The notes beneath the pieces were generated by a model. The model was not told where the DNA came from and searched no databases. It saw only the letters and a program-made list of their open reading frames with translations. Of a DNA stretch of 64,000 nucleotides, positions 1 through 14,972 are shown piece after piece. Each line of letters begins with the position of its first letter. Position 1 is the stretch's first letter. This DNA comes from Spongilla lacustris (lineage: Eukaryota > Porifera > Demospongiae > Spongillida > Spongillidae): assembly GCA_949361645.1 (NCBI GenBank), contig OX442427.1, forward strand, positions 553,681 to 617,680, given 5' to 3'. The translations under genes were made by a program, and so were the position numbers.

Positions 1-124
1 ATAGGCTTATATATGATAATTTCAATTCATCGTTTGGTGAAGGTCTGGAATTTGGCCCAGCCGACACTATACTAGACCCTTTTCATCGCGCGAGCAATGA
101 AATTAAAATTATTTGTTGTCCGCC

Positions 125-353
125 ATCTTGGTGCTCAAGTTACTATAGGACGGTATGGGCAAAACAAAGCTTTTGGTTATTACGTTCACAGTAAGTGGTT
201 ATGAGTTTGGTTTTATTTTTTTTACAGTGGGCACTGACATCATTCCATGGTAAGAATATAAAAGTATTACGAGACCCAAAACGCGCATAAATAATTAAAA
301 GAACTGTAAATTGCCCATACCGTTCTATAGTAACTGCATGAGCACCAAGTTAA
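125..353. mobile_element. MITE-like inverted-repeat element
   Basis: Imperfect terminal inverted repeats of about 38-45 bp face each other: positions 125-162 (with GGTGCTCAAGTTACTATAGG) match the reverse complement of 311-353 with two small insertions and a few substitutions. The roughly 145-bp interior has no coding potential. This structure is typical of a short non-autonomous DNA transposon. No target-site duplication was identified with certainty and the superfamily is unknown. Confidence 0.6.
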
Positions 354-967
354 GATGAATGAATCAAACTCAAATGAATTTCTTTTCATGTAATTTTTGA
401 CGTCATATGAAAGCTATAGGTTAATCTGTGGGTGGCCAAGTTGACATGCATGAATGTGGGCGGGGAGGGCTTTAAGTCTGTCAATTTCAATGGATAGCTA
501 TTGCGACCATTTCCGCATCGCCACGTAGTTATGTCTACGTACGTATAGTACATGTAGGAGGTACGATGCCCTCTGACCAATGAATAGCCCTATGCATGCA
601 TGCATGATGAGCATGTGGGCAATACTGACATAGACAGTTCTCTAGCCAGATTAAGTTAAAATAATTAATGTCTATATATGTATACAGACGCGTGAGTATA
701 TACCTTCTTGTAGGCTGTGCACTTGGTACAAAAATATAATTAACTACGACGTCGTATGTATTAATGATTCTTAGCTGCATGTTATGTACTGCATGAAATA
801 TAAATCAGTACCACTGATGCAAATTTCTGTACGCATGCATGAGTGCCGCGGGAAACTTGCAACTTATTATACATGTATGCAAGCAAACAGTAGGTGCGTC
901 TGACCTTTGCCCTGTTCAATAGCACGTGACTGGACTTATGCCCTGTTCGAATTCCGAACCGAAACAC
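354..967. other. Intergenic, no gene seen
   Basis: AT-rich DNA with short open frames that look like chance. It holds a perfect CRE-type octamer TGACGTCA at 398-405, clusters of the palindrome TGCATGCA, and a CACGTG E-box at 923-928 upstream of the gene that starts at 1073. Confidence 0.5.
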
Positions 968-1006
968 TTTATAATTGGCTCCGCCCCTTTGCAATTATTA
1001 TAAATT
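968..1006 (+). promoter_or_regulatory. Core promoter of the gene at 1073
   Basis: A GGCTCCGCCCC box lies near 978-988, followed by a TATA-like ATTATAAATT at about 996-1005, some 70 bp before the ATG. The same order, a GGCTCCGCCCCT box then TTATAAATT, occurs on the other strand upstream of the paralogue at 7244 (7411-7437). Conservation between the two copies is the main support. The transcription start is inferred. Confidence 0.5.
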
Positions 1007-1072
1007 CGATACGACGCCATACATCGGTACATAAGGGATTCAATAGAAGCTGAACTGCAGCAAGGCACAACA

Positions 1073-1635
1073 ATGTCGACCTTAGTCCCAACAATCCAGG
1101 TCAGTTGAGGCTAATATATTCAGTGCCGCTGAACTGACAAACGCCGGCATTATACTCAGTTAATTGCATGCATTCGCGCTATAATCAATTGAATAGACCG
1201 AGTGATGTACATGCCCGCTTATTTTCTTTGCAGTATACACTACTACCAGAAGACCTGCAATGCCTTTTGAAAGAGGTTGAAGAGCTTAGAAAAGCCGCAG
1301 AAGACATCACCTGTACCTGTGACGAGCCAGACTGTCCGTTTCGGTTTCAGCCCAGAGTCTTTCATGAGAGATCCCTGAGCCTGCCGATAGCTGACTGCGA
1401 GTACGTTAGTGAAGATGAAGACAGCTATGAACAGATCGAGATGTGCAGGTTCTTAAGGACCCAGCCGGCCAGAAGGGGCGCGGCTCCTAACCGTCATGCT
1501 CGCTTTGCACCGAGGGCGTCAAGAGAACGATCGGGTTCAATTTCAAACCCATTGGTTGTCCGTAATCTAGCTCTACGGCGAGCTTCTCTCTCCTCTGTGG
1601 TATATAGTCTTAGTGCGAGACCGATATCAAACTGA
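1073..1635 (+). CDS. Unrecognised small basic protein, paralogue A (two exons)
   Basis: Exon 1 is 1073-1099 (MSTLVPTIQ), followed by a GT..AG intron 1100-1233 with a pyrimidine-rich end. Exon 2 is 1234-1635. The product is about 142 aa. It has a short N-terminal stretch, a leucine-rich possible helix (LLKEVEELRKAAED), a cysteine cluster of the form CxC..CPF, an acidic patch (EDEDSYEQ), then a CRFLRTQPAR segment and an Arg/Ser-rich basic tail. The same order of blocks recurs in the gene at 6792-7244, which shows that the frame is real and the family duplicated. The family is not recognised and no function is proposed. The ATG was chosen because exon 1 then aligns with the paralogue's N-terminus and follows a TATA-like box. 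Confidence 0.7.
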
Positions 1636-3032
1636 TAGATATACACATGTATAATAATACTAACAATAATATAGATATACATGCATGTACACGCATGCAT
1701 GTACACGCGCACCGGCTGTCTGCAAATTGTAGATTTGTGCATGAGTATTTGTTTCAGTTTGCTTCCCTTATATATAATTATTGTTATAGATGTAATTATA
1801 ATAATTATATATATAATTATATAATTATATATATAATTATATAGGGTATAGTATAACGTACATCATGCATGCAGTGACCATATCATAATTATAACTATAA
1901 TATCAATATATAGGGTTGCATGGTATATAATATTATAATATTATTATTATATACATGTTTATATGCATGCAGATCAGTCTGGAAGATTGCATGCATGCAC
2001 TAATCACGTATATAGCTGTCTCCATTCTTCTGTGGTGGGTATACCCATATATAATTAAAACGGATGGGTATTCAGTGAAAATCTTCAGTATATGCCTGTG
2101 CATGCACGCGGGCTGTTAAACAGAATTAAGACTTAATTTTCTGGGAAGGCATGCATTAAAAGCTATAACTAAATTATGTAATTATTTCTAAGAACTGTGT
2201 ATACTCGCCTTATATAAGTTATATGCACAAGTTATTATGGACATGCATGCAGGCGCATTATACATGTACATGCATTATCAAATGGTCGGGCCGGTATAAG
2301 GCTTTAGCCCTACCATGCACTAAAACAAAAATTTAAAAAAACTCCGGCCAGTATACAGGCGATAATTGACCGTCGGAGCGCCACTGATGCATATATACAT
2401 ATATACATGCATCTCCTAGCTGTTATTTTTTTCCAGGCTGAGTTATATACTGTAAAACCTGCAAACTCCGTTGAGGGAATTTGCGCATGTATACTATATA
2501 GAGCTAGCTCTAAACACATTTAGCATCTGCATGGCTCAGTGGGAAAGAAGCTTATCGGGCTTTATCTCCCCTCGTAAGCATGTACATGCATGCATGGTGA
2601 CGCTGCATATAAGCCAGGTGTAAAAAGCTCATATATAGGAATGTGCATGCATGGTGCTTCCAAAGCTGCAGGTAATATTTTATAATAAGTCATGCATGCG
2701 AGCTATTGCCATAGATGACTGAGCATGCCTTTAGACCTGCTCAGCCGTGTCCAGACTGATATGTATAGTCTTAATTCCTTTGCAGCTGCATGCATGCATG
2801 CATGTGGTGCATGTGTTGACGTCATGCATCTCCGGCATTCCGCGCTAATGACCTGCAGCTGAGCAGATGGTCCTAACTTGGAGTGAAAAGCCCGCTAACT
2901 AACAGGCTCACTACTTAAATTTCACTCGTTTGCGCGCAAGGTGAATATCACCCCCAAAGCATCAAAAATGCGCCCCTCCCCTCCCAATTAATCAGTAGTA
3001 CTATTTTAATTTGTACGTCCGCCCGTGCAAGC
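1636..3032. other. AT-rich intergenic stretch with many TGCATGCA palindromes
   Basis: No convincing gene is seen. The stretch has ATAT/ATTATA low-complexity DNA (about 1795-1850, 1925-1950) and a high density of CATGCATGCATG-type runs, with another CRE-like TGACGTCA at 2817-2824. Short open frames here do not resemble known proteins. Confidence 0.5.
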
Positions 3033-4330
3033 TTAACCTTTAATCTCCCGTCGTCCTACGCGTAGGACGTGACTAGATTCTGTATTATAGGTTTTGGAAA
3101 CAGCTTTTAACGGCATAAATATACTTCAAAATATAGTGCAATGGTAATAGAACTGTAACATAATTTTTTCTACTGCTATCATAGCATCTATCATGCAGTC
3201 CATCCCTTGGTATTTGATGAAATTGACTTTCTCTGCGGTTTAGTTAAAAATGCATGGCGAAGCCGATTACAGTTGGAACTGCAATTGTAGGGAAGAATAA
3301 AAAAAACACTTGGAAAGCTTGGAGTGATTGAGCAGGTATCTGGCAGAGGCCACAGCAAAAGATTTGTTATAAAATGGAGGGATTCAAGCACTACAACAGA
3401 ATCAAGCCGGGGTATTTGTTTACCTAGCGTTTTTGAAGAGTCAAGGAGGTTTGTAGAGGCAAGGGGTAATAAAAGGCGTACTGAAAGTGAAGAAGAAGAT
3501 ATGGACATGCAATCTGCATCTAATGATGATGATAGCGATGAGGAGAGTGATGAGTCCTGCGCAGAGCAGGTAGAAGAAGTTCCGAGGTTGGTACCGTGCG
3601 CTAATTGAGCACCCGCCCCCAGATGTTATTCGTATTGTTTTACACTTTTATAGTGATGATACGGCCGTCACTGAAGATAACAGGCCTACCCTGTCACCTC
3701 ATGGGCGCCAATGGACACCAAGAAAAGAGTTGTTAATTGACCCTGGATCAAAACACAATGTCCACAGTGCTAGATTTAGATGGCCAGAAGCTCAAAGGGG
3801 AATAGTAACAAAGAAAGAAGTGGATTATTTTTATCAATTTTATCCTGTTCGAGGATTTGGGAAAACTTTGGAATACACAAACGTGAACATGCTCACACAC
3901 AGCTATATTCCACTTACCAAAGGTGAATTTTTTAAGTACCTTGGGTTGCGACTTGCGATGGCATGTGAGCCTAAAAGGGGAGCCATCCCTGTGTATTGGG
4001 ATGAAGGTTTACCGGGCAGCCTGGCACAATATACAATGGTGCAAGCTTTGGTGAACGCTTTGGGATGTCCAGACATCGATTTGAGAACATTACTCAGTGC
4101 CTTTCGTCACCGCCTTGAATTTGTAAAGCATTCACCAGCGTATTCTGGTACCAGAGGACGAAAGCAGCGTAAATGCAGAATATGCTCTGCTAAATCATCA
4201 TATTACTGTGTTGGTTGCTCAAGAGTGAAAGACAATGACCTATACGGGTGTTGTGAACCAGCAACAAGAGACTGTTTTAAAACTCACCTAAAGATGTTAG
4301 GGTTTGCATAAAACCTAGCACAAACCAACA
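3033..4330 (+). mobile_element. Decayed piggyBac-type transposon, left end preserved
   Basis: The left end is TTAA (3033-3036) followed by CCTTTAATCTCC and then an 18-bp perfect palindrome CGTCCTACGCGTAGGACG (3052-3069). The TTAA+CC terminus is the hallmark of piggyBac elements. The same terminal sequence caps the two MITEs at 39.3 and 43.5 kb. A piggyBac-like reading frame follows (3324-4311). No matching right terminus was found before the minisatellite module at 4.7 kb, so the end given is approximate and the element is probably truncated or decayed on the right. Confidence 0.65.
3324..4311 (+). pseudogene. piggyBac-like transposase remnant lacking the catalytic core
   Basis: The first open part (3324-3608) is an acidic Ser/Asp-rich N-terminal segment. 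The frame then shifts near 3590. The second part is open from about 3590 to 4311. It has the pre-catalytic helical region of piggyBac transposases (FFKYLGLRLAM ... IPVYWDEG) and ends with the C-terminal cysteine-rich zinc-binding region (CRIC, YYCVGC, CC, CFKTH). Between these, the roughly 200-residue RNase-H-like core that would carry the catalytic aspartates is absent without a break in frame. Family knowledge: such proteins keep DNA-end or zinc-binding parts but cannot catalyse transposition. It is called a pseudogene because of the frameshift, although expression of the second part as a separate protein cannot be excluded. Confidence 0.65.
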
Positions 4331-4692
4331 TTGAAAACATGATTGTGTGACTGTACATGTGCATGGTAATTGGCTTCAAGTGGTGTTTTGAAAGTAAAGT
4401 ATGTATTCAAAATATTGTTGATAAATAAGAAAACATTTCGATACAAACATACGTATCATTATACTATTACAATATCAACGTAGAGAGATGTCAAACAGTT
4501 GCGATTGAGAGTTGCCTCATCATCAAGTTGAAATTCACTTGTCCAATGTAGCTAAAACTTGTTGTCCTGTAGAAAAGACTGGGAGGTACACACATAAACT
4601 AAATATGCAAATTTCTTTTTGAGACGTGTTTCTTTCTATGGTTGTACCACAAATGTTTCATGGAAAATTTCTATGCTGACAATTAATACAGT

Positions 4693-5015
4693 TATACCGG
4701 TAATTAAAGTTGCTCACAATATCAATTGGAAGGATCCAAATTATAGACGAATAGAATGCTTGAAGATTAAAGTACTCATAAAGTGTGAGTTATTGATTAC
4801 CAGGTGCAAACTCTTGCCACAAAATGAGAAGTTATGCCTTGGTACAAATAAAGGACACAATTGGACAGCTTTTGTTGTCATATATGGCTAGTCGATTAAA
4901 GGGTGCTGAGAACAATACAGCAATGGATCCTCCACCTCACTCTTATACGTATTTCCACATGTCTAGTTGCTAGGCCAGGTCAGAAAAATATATATTATAT
5001 AAAATCACACACTTC
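4693..5015. repeat. Unique flank of minisatellite module, copy 1
   Basis: About 320 bp starting at TATACCGGTAATTAAAG is nearly identical to 8868-9184 (copy 2), in the same orientation relative to the minisatellite that follows. Copy 1 carries a 10-bp insertion near 4857 relative to copy 2. The sharp left boundary of similarity in both places suggests a duplicated or mobile unit. Confidence 0.75.
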
Positions 5016-5462
5016 TTGATATCATGGTGCAGCTAGCTATGGGCCCCCTGTTGATATCATGGTGCAGCTAGCTATGGGATGTCTGTTGATATCATGGTGC
5101 AACTAGCTATGGGCCACCTGTTGATATCATGGTGCAGCTAGCTATGGGATGCCTGTTGATATCATGGTGCAGCTAGCTATGGGCCACCTGTTGATACCAT
5201 GGTGCAGCTAGCTATGGGCCACCTGTTGATACCATGGTGCAGCTAGCTATGGGATGCCTGGTGATATCATGGTGCAGCTAGCTATGGGCCACCTGTTGAT
5301 ATCATGGTGCAGCTAGCTATGGGATGCCTGTTGATATCATGGTGCAGCTAGCTATGGGATGCCTGGTGATATCATGGTGCAGCTAGCTATGGGCCACCTG
5401 TTGATATCATGGTGCAGCTAGCTATGGGATGCCTGTTGATATCATGGTGCAGCTAGCTATCC
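5016..5462. repeat. 35-bp minisatellite, about 13 copies
   Basis: The unit is TTGATATCATGGTGCAGC followed by TAGCTATGGG and then either CCACCTG or ATGCCTG. The two variants are interspersed. The array directly follows the 320-bp flank, as in the second module at 9229-9940. Confidence 0.9.
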
Positions 5463-6493
5463 CTAGTAGATAATTAAATCACATTAAAATTGCCAGATCT
5501 GTTTCGCAGACTACACCGCGCGGACTGCAGGTAGTATTTGGTGCCAAATAGCATCCGGCATGTAGACTAAAAACTGGCCTCGTCCCCAGTCTGATATGCA
5601 TTCACTTTTCGCGTAGCGGTGATGTAATCTACCCGCCGTATGCCGTATGTGGGTCTGGGAAAGAGATTAAATCAAAACAGTCCTCTCCTCGGTCCTCTAG
5701 CTCCAGTGGCTTTATGGCAGGGGGGGCACACATGAGAACGGCGCCCCCCCCCCCCTTGTCTCGTACCCACAAACCAGGGGCGTCGTTTGTCCGCCTTTGG
5801 CTGATTCAACGGGAGGGGGGGGGGGGGGTGCTGTCCGCCTTCGACCGATTCAACGAGCGGGGGGGGGGGGGGGTGCTGTCCGCCTTCGGCCGATTCAACG
5901 AGCGGGGGGAGGTGACAGTGAGATTGACCGTGCACATGCACATGCGCAATACAGGCGTGCTAATTTGTTAATTTAATCAAGATTTATAACGCTTAAATCG
6001 GACGATTGATCGAGCGCTAGCGCTTGATAATACATTGACCTGACGCCTGGCGCCCTTCGGTGCCCGTGGCGCCCCATGTCATAAAGCGGCAGGTGGGTTG
6101 GTGCCCCCCCTGGCCCCCCCGGCCAGGCCGCCACTGTCTAGCTCGGACCTTTTTCCTGCAACGCCTGCTATCTTCTCCAACGAATAACGCCTGCATGCAT
6201 AATGATGCCCGAATGCTGCAGCATTTGTTACAAATTTGTAGGATATACGCATAGGCATGGCCCGCCGCCCCTGGGCTTTAAAACAGGGGGAGCGGAAGAG
6301 GTCGTCTTTAATCATTTCATGAAACTACGGCTTTATTAAACGTATCATTCATTTTTCGTTTAAAAAACCAATTCATCGTTTGGTGACTATGTCAGTTCGG
6401 TTTTGGTACAGTATTGATTACATTGTACAGCAATATTACGTCACGTGTGACCCGTCGGAACGTGAGTAATTTATTATACGAGCATAAACATAT
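5463..6493. other. Intergenic, no gene seen
   Basis: Contains three G-homopolymer runs inside a 60-70-bp imperfect repeat (GTCCGCCTT..CGATTCAACG, about 5788-5905) and GC-rich low-complexity DNA. The open frames on both strands here are proline/glycine runs with no family resemblance. Confidence 0.5.
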
Positions 6494-6670
6494 AGCTGGA
6501 TTTACTCGCTGAATGTTGCGTCCGTGACGCCGACGCTGGAATAGCGTCACGTCACGTCACGTCACGTTACGTCAGCTGGGGTATATTTTACAACATGACG
6601 CGACGCTGATGCTGACGCTGCTGCGCTGACCGGCGCAACATTCAGCGAGCGTCACATTGTAAACCCAGCT
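6494..6670. mobile_element. Short MITE with TIRs and internal CGTCA repeats
   Basis: Ends are AGCTGGATTTAC..TCGCTGAATGTTGCG on the left and the inverse of it (CGCAACATTCAGCGAG..GTAAACCCAGCT) on the right, giving terminal inverted repeats over about 175 bp. The interior is built of GTCACGTCACGTCACGTCAC and GACGCTGA-type repeats. There is no coding capacity. The structure is clear; the superfamily is not assigned. Confidence 0.7.
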
Positions 6671-6791
6671 TAAGCCATACATTGTATGCACACGTGCGGA
6701 CGTGCTCGCGACAATAGCGTGCATGCTATGATGCAAATAAAGGATTGATAAAACAGTTTACATCAGTATATGCACGACACACCCTCGGCTG

Positions 6792-7244
6792 CTATGCCGA
6801 CGACGATAACACCGGTGCAGAAAGGTGATCGCGGCGAAAGTTTTTAGGCTTGGGCACCTCCAGTGAACTGGATCTGTCTCTTGGATTCATCGGAGCAAAG
6901 CGGCGACGACGGTTAGGAGCGGAGCCTTTTCTGGTCGGCTGGGTTCTCAAGAATCTGCACATCTGGCTGTACGTGTCTTCGAATTCATCATCGCTGACGT
7001 ACTCGCAATCGCCGGCGTGCTTGCTAAGATTTCCCGGCAGGCTTAGGGACCTGTCCAGGTGCAGAGCCCGGGGCTGTAACCTGAAGGGGCAACCGGGTTT
7101 GTTGCAGTTACAGGTGATGCTATCTGCGGTTTCTCTTAGCTCTTTGGCCTCTTTCAAAAGACGCTGCAAATCGTCCGACAGCAGCTCGCTCACGACTGAA
7201 ACCTGCAGCAAAACGGGTGCAAGCGACTGAAGCGGCGCAGACAT
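6792..7244 (-). CDS. Unrecognised small basic protein, paralogue B (single exon)
   Basis: A 150-aa open frame begins with MSAPLQSLAPVLLQ. It shares with the gene at 1073-1635 the helix LLKEAKELRETAD, the cysteine cluster (CNCNKPGCPF), the CEYVSDDE acidic patch, the MCRFLRTQPTRKGSAPNRR block and a basic Ser-rich tail. It has no intron at the position where paralogue A is interrupted. The two genes point toward each other (tail to tail) about 5.2 kb apart. Function unknown; the charge pattern and CxC..C motif would allow a nucleic-acid- or protein-binding role, but this is speculation. Confidence 0.7.
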   Translation of the reverse strand: MSAPLQSLAPVLLQVSVVSELLSDDLQRLLKEAKELRETADSITCNCNKPGCPFRLQPRALHLDRSLSLPGNLSKHAGDCEYVSDDEFEDTYSQMCRFLRTQPTRKGSAPNRRRRFAPMNPRDRSSSLEVPKPKNFRRDHLSAPVLSSSA

Positions 7245-7410
7245 TTCCCTCGCCTCCGTGCAAGCTGTGGTTTCTTAATTCTTACCCTTCCCCCACCCCG
7301 GCCCAACCCTTCACTGCAAGTATTGCGCTAAACTGACCTGGATCGTTGGTACTTTCGACATAATTATTGAACTGATTTATATGTATACAACTACGAACGA
7401 AACGAACGTC

Positions 7411-7437
7411 AATTTATAAATGGAGGGGCGGAGCCTT
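7411..7437 (-). promoter_or_regulatory. Core promoter of paralogue B
   Basis: On the minus strand, GGCTCCGCCCCT is followed by a TATA-like TTATAAATT, matching the arrangement before paralogue A. The ATG is about 170 bp downstream. Confidence 0.45.
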
Positions 7438-7735
7438 CCTAGACACACCCCACTAGAAAAGGAAACACGTATTCAGGTCCAGCGACACTGTTAATTATAT
7501 GCTCTACGTAGTTTCCAAGGCAGATGTGCATCGCATCACTAAAAAGAATGAGGGGGAGTGAGGGGTATACGTAATGTTGAGGGGAAGAGAATGCTCCAAA
7601 TGTAATCACCTTCCTGGAAAGCTGGAGAAAAGTCTCTGGATGAGGTCAACTCGAGGTGTAAACAAGGAGTGAAAGTGTGTATGCTGAAGGATGATATAAC
7701 AAGGTGAACAAGGCGAGATATTCACACCTGGCACA

Positions 7736-12423
<4,688 letters not shown>

Positions 12424-12478
12424 CCTGTGTTGTTATTATTCAACCGCTGGTAACACCTAGTCCCCGTTTGTGCTGGAG
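12424..12478. promoter_or_regulatory. Very short divergent promoter, JmjC / DUF1295
   Basis: Only 55 bp separate the two start codons (12423 on minus, 12479 on plus). Both genes must be served by a shared bidirectional promoter that overlaps their 5' ends. No TATA box is seen. Confidence 0.65.
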
Positions 12479-13537
12479 ATGGAGAACGCTACTATTATCG
12501 AGGTGATACCCAAGGATAGCGACCGGCTGGCCCTGTGCGCTATTATCACTGTGGCCATACAGATGAGCTTCTACCTGGTGGCTTGTATCTGCAAATTTGA
12601 CAAAGTGACAGATTTTGCCGGCGGCTCTAACGTTGTTATCCTGGCAGTGGTCACATTCGCCCTCAGCGGGGTGAGTTGTTACCCATCATATCCGCCTTCT
12701 TCGGAGGCGGAGCCTTGTGTTTTTTTTGTTTGTTTTTTTTTAACCTGCTACCGCCCACCCTTTCACCCAAGCAATACAATGGACGCCAGATCCTTCTCAC
12801 GATCCTGGTTACATTATGGGGACTGAGGCTTAGTGGGTACCTGTTGACACGCATACTCGTGGTAGGAGTGGACAAGAGGTTTGATGGAATAAGAGAAAAC
12901 CCGGTCAAGTTTCTTGTATTCTGGATGATTCAGATGATATGGGTGTACATCTTGGGGTTACCCGTTGTGTTTGTCAACTCCCCATTGGCGCCTTCGAGGA
13001 ACGTGGGGGCAGCAGATATCGTCGGAGCAATTGTGTTTGCAGGAGGATTGCTGTTTGAAGCAACTTCGGATCACATCAAGTTCACTTTTAAGCTCAAGAA
13101 CAAGAGCGCAAAAAATGGGTGGTGCGAAGTGGGTCCTTGGCGCCTCTCGCGCCATCCTAACTACTTCGGTGAAATATGCCTTTGGTGGGGTGCCTTTATT
13201 GTCTGTGCCTCCATCCTAGAGGGAGCTAAATGGATTGCGATTCTTACCCCGCTTGCTGTCACGTGCATTATTCTTTTCGTTAGTGGCATACCGATGTTGG
13301 AGCGCAGCAATGATAAGAAATACGGAGGGTAAGCAGAGGTAGCGCACTAAAATATTCTCGTTAAATTTGTTATTCTGCAGCGATCCGGCATATCAGGAGT
13401 ACAAGAGAGCCACGCCCATCCTTGTACCCGGGCTACCGTGCTGTTATCGACACGTTCCGATGATAATCAAGATTGCCCTATGCTGCGAATTTCCGTTCTA
13501 CTCTATCCAAACTAAGGAGGAGACACCTATTGCATAA
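12479..13537 (+). CDS. DUF1295 / steroid 5-alpha-reductase-like membrane enzyme, 301 aa
   Basis: Three exons, 12479-12670, 12772-13328 and 13381-13537, all with GT..AG introns and consistent phase. The protein has several hydrophobic segments, the DUF1295 signature DKRFDGIRENP, and the C-terminal family motif GPWRLSRHPNYFGE followed by a tryptophan-rich helix (ICLWWGAF). Family knowledge: DUF1295 proteins resemble the C-terminal methyltransferase/reductase fold of steroid 5-alpha reductases and ICMT-like enzymes; the substrate is generally unknown. An in-frame upstream GTG (12470) exists, but the ATG at 12479 is preferred. The stop lies 56 bp from the stop of RPS2 on the other strand. Confidence 0.85.
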
Positions 13538-13593
13538 CTTTTTGTAATTGTACATTTGATTATTTGAACAAAATCTCAGTAAATGCACAGTTT

Positions 13594-14642
13594 TTATTCA
13601 GCTCCCGTGAGAGAGACTTCCTTCTTTTGCTTGGCAAGGTGGTCAGTGAATTCCTGGAAGGGAGCCTTCACCAACTTAACCTCAGGCCAGAAATCAGGAG
13701 TCAGATAGGTGTATGTGCGAGAGATAGCATCAAAAGTAGCTTTGGCTACATTCGGGCAGAGAAACATAGAAGTGAAATTACACCCTCCTAGAATAGGAAG
13801 GACCCTCCCTCACCAAAGTTGCCCAGGGTTGCGGTCTTTCCACGGGATGCTGTGTAGCAATCCAGATAACCTGCCATGTGCATAAGCTTTTTGGGGACTG
13901 GAGCAGATACCACTCCAGCACCACGAGGGGCTGGGACAAGCCTCACTAGAACACCACCACACTTGCCAGTGACCTTGGAAGAATAGGCAATTGGTAAAAA
14001 TTATAGAAGGCAAACCAATATCCCACCAATCACCTTGCAAGGCACTGTGTGTGGTTTTCCTATCTTGTTACCCCAGTATCCAAATCTTGCTGGGATCACA
14101 GATAGCTTGGCGAGTGTGATGGCACCTCGGATTGCAGTTGCAACTTCCTTCGAGCACTTAACACCTAGACCCAGGTGTCCATTTTGGTCACCCATGGCAA
14201 CAAAGGCCTTGAATCGTGTGCGTTGTCCAGCACGTGTCTGCTTCTGAACTGGCATGATCTTCAACACTTCATCTTTCAAGGCGCCTCCGAGAAAATGGTC
14301 AATGATTTCAGCCTCTTTGATGGGAAGGGAGAACAAATAGATGTCTTCAAGCCGCTTGATCAGTCCATCCTTCACGAGTCTGCCAAGCTTCGTAACGGGA
14401 ATCCACTACAGAAGCATTTTATAAACGATAAACTATCTATTAATTATTATCATTAATTACGCTTTCACTCATCAACCTCTAGTTGAACTTACAGCCTTCT
14501 CCTCGGTCTTTCCTCCAGCACCCCTAGGGCCCGCTCCTCGCCGTCCGCCACGACCCCTGCGGCCTCGCCCACGACCACGACCAAAGCCCCCTCGCCCTTC
14601 TCGACCACCGGCTGGTGCATCTGCTGGTGCAACGTCCGCCAT
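13594..14642 (-). CDS. RPS2: 40S ribosomal protein S2 (uS5), 277 aa
   Basis: Four exons: 14642-14493, 14405-14034, 13973-13814 and 13745-13594. The N-terminus has an RG-rich tail ([13 protein letters not shown]) typical of animal RPS2. Then come [14 protein letters not shown], the S5 double-stranded-RNA-binding fold ([19 protein letters not shown]), [11 protein letters not shown] and the S5 C-terminal part ([30 protein letters not shown]), ending LTPDFWPE...LTGAE. It is a structural protein of the small subunit near the mRNA entry site. The polyadenylation signal AATAAA overlaps the stop codon (GAATAAA). Intact and highly conserved. Confidence 0.97.
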
Positions 14643-14972
14643 TTGCTTTAAAGAGTAATGAGTATGAGTAAAAGTAAATATTGTAAGATTACAATGCTGG
14701 TCCTGCCTATCGTTAATTAGTGCCTGACCCTTGCTGCCTGTTCGCAAAAGCGAGATGGCAACAGCTCACTTACGTGATCTACGTCCACGCGACTATCAAA
14801 AAAGAAAATTGACGCATGCGCACGTGGCTTAAGTAAGCTTAGCAGCGAGCTCCGCCTCCTGGCAACGAAAAATGGCGCCTCTCAAACACTTCTGAATGCT
14901 TCAGGCTGTCATTTAGTATGCATTAGTTACATACAGCAACTACGAAACCCTTGTCTCTTCAGAGCAATCAAG
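14643..14972. promoter_or_regulatory. Divergent promoter region RPS2 / DNAI2
   Basis: 330 bp separate the two start codons. It contains a CACGTG E-box at 14821-14826 and CpG-containing sequence. No TATA box is evident. Confidence 0.5.

Noticed and set aside
3191..3508. Minus-strand open frame opposite the piggyBac N-terminus
   Set aside because: Serine/leucine-rich shadow of the acidic segment on the plus strand.
14175..14456. Plus-strand open frames across 14.0-14.5 kb
   Set aside because: Antisense shadows of RPS2 exon 2.
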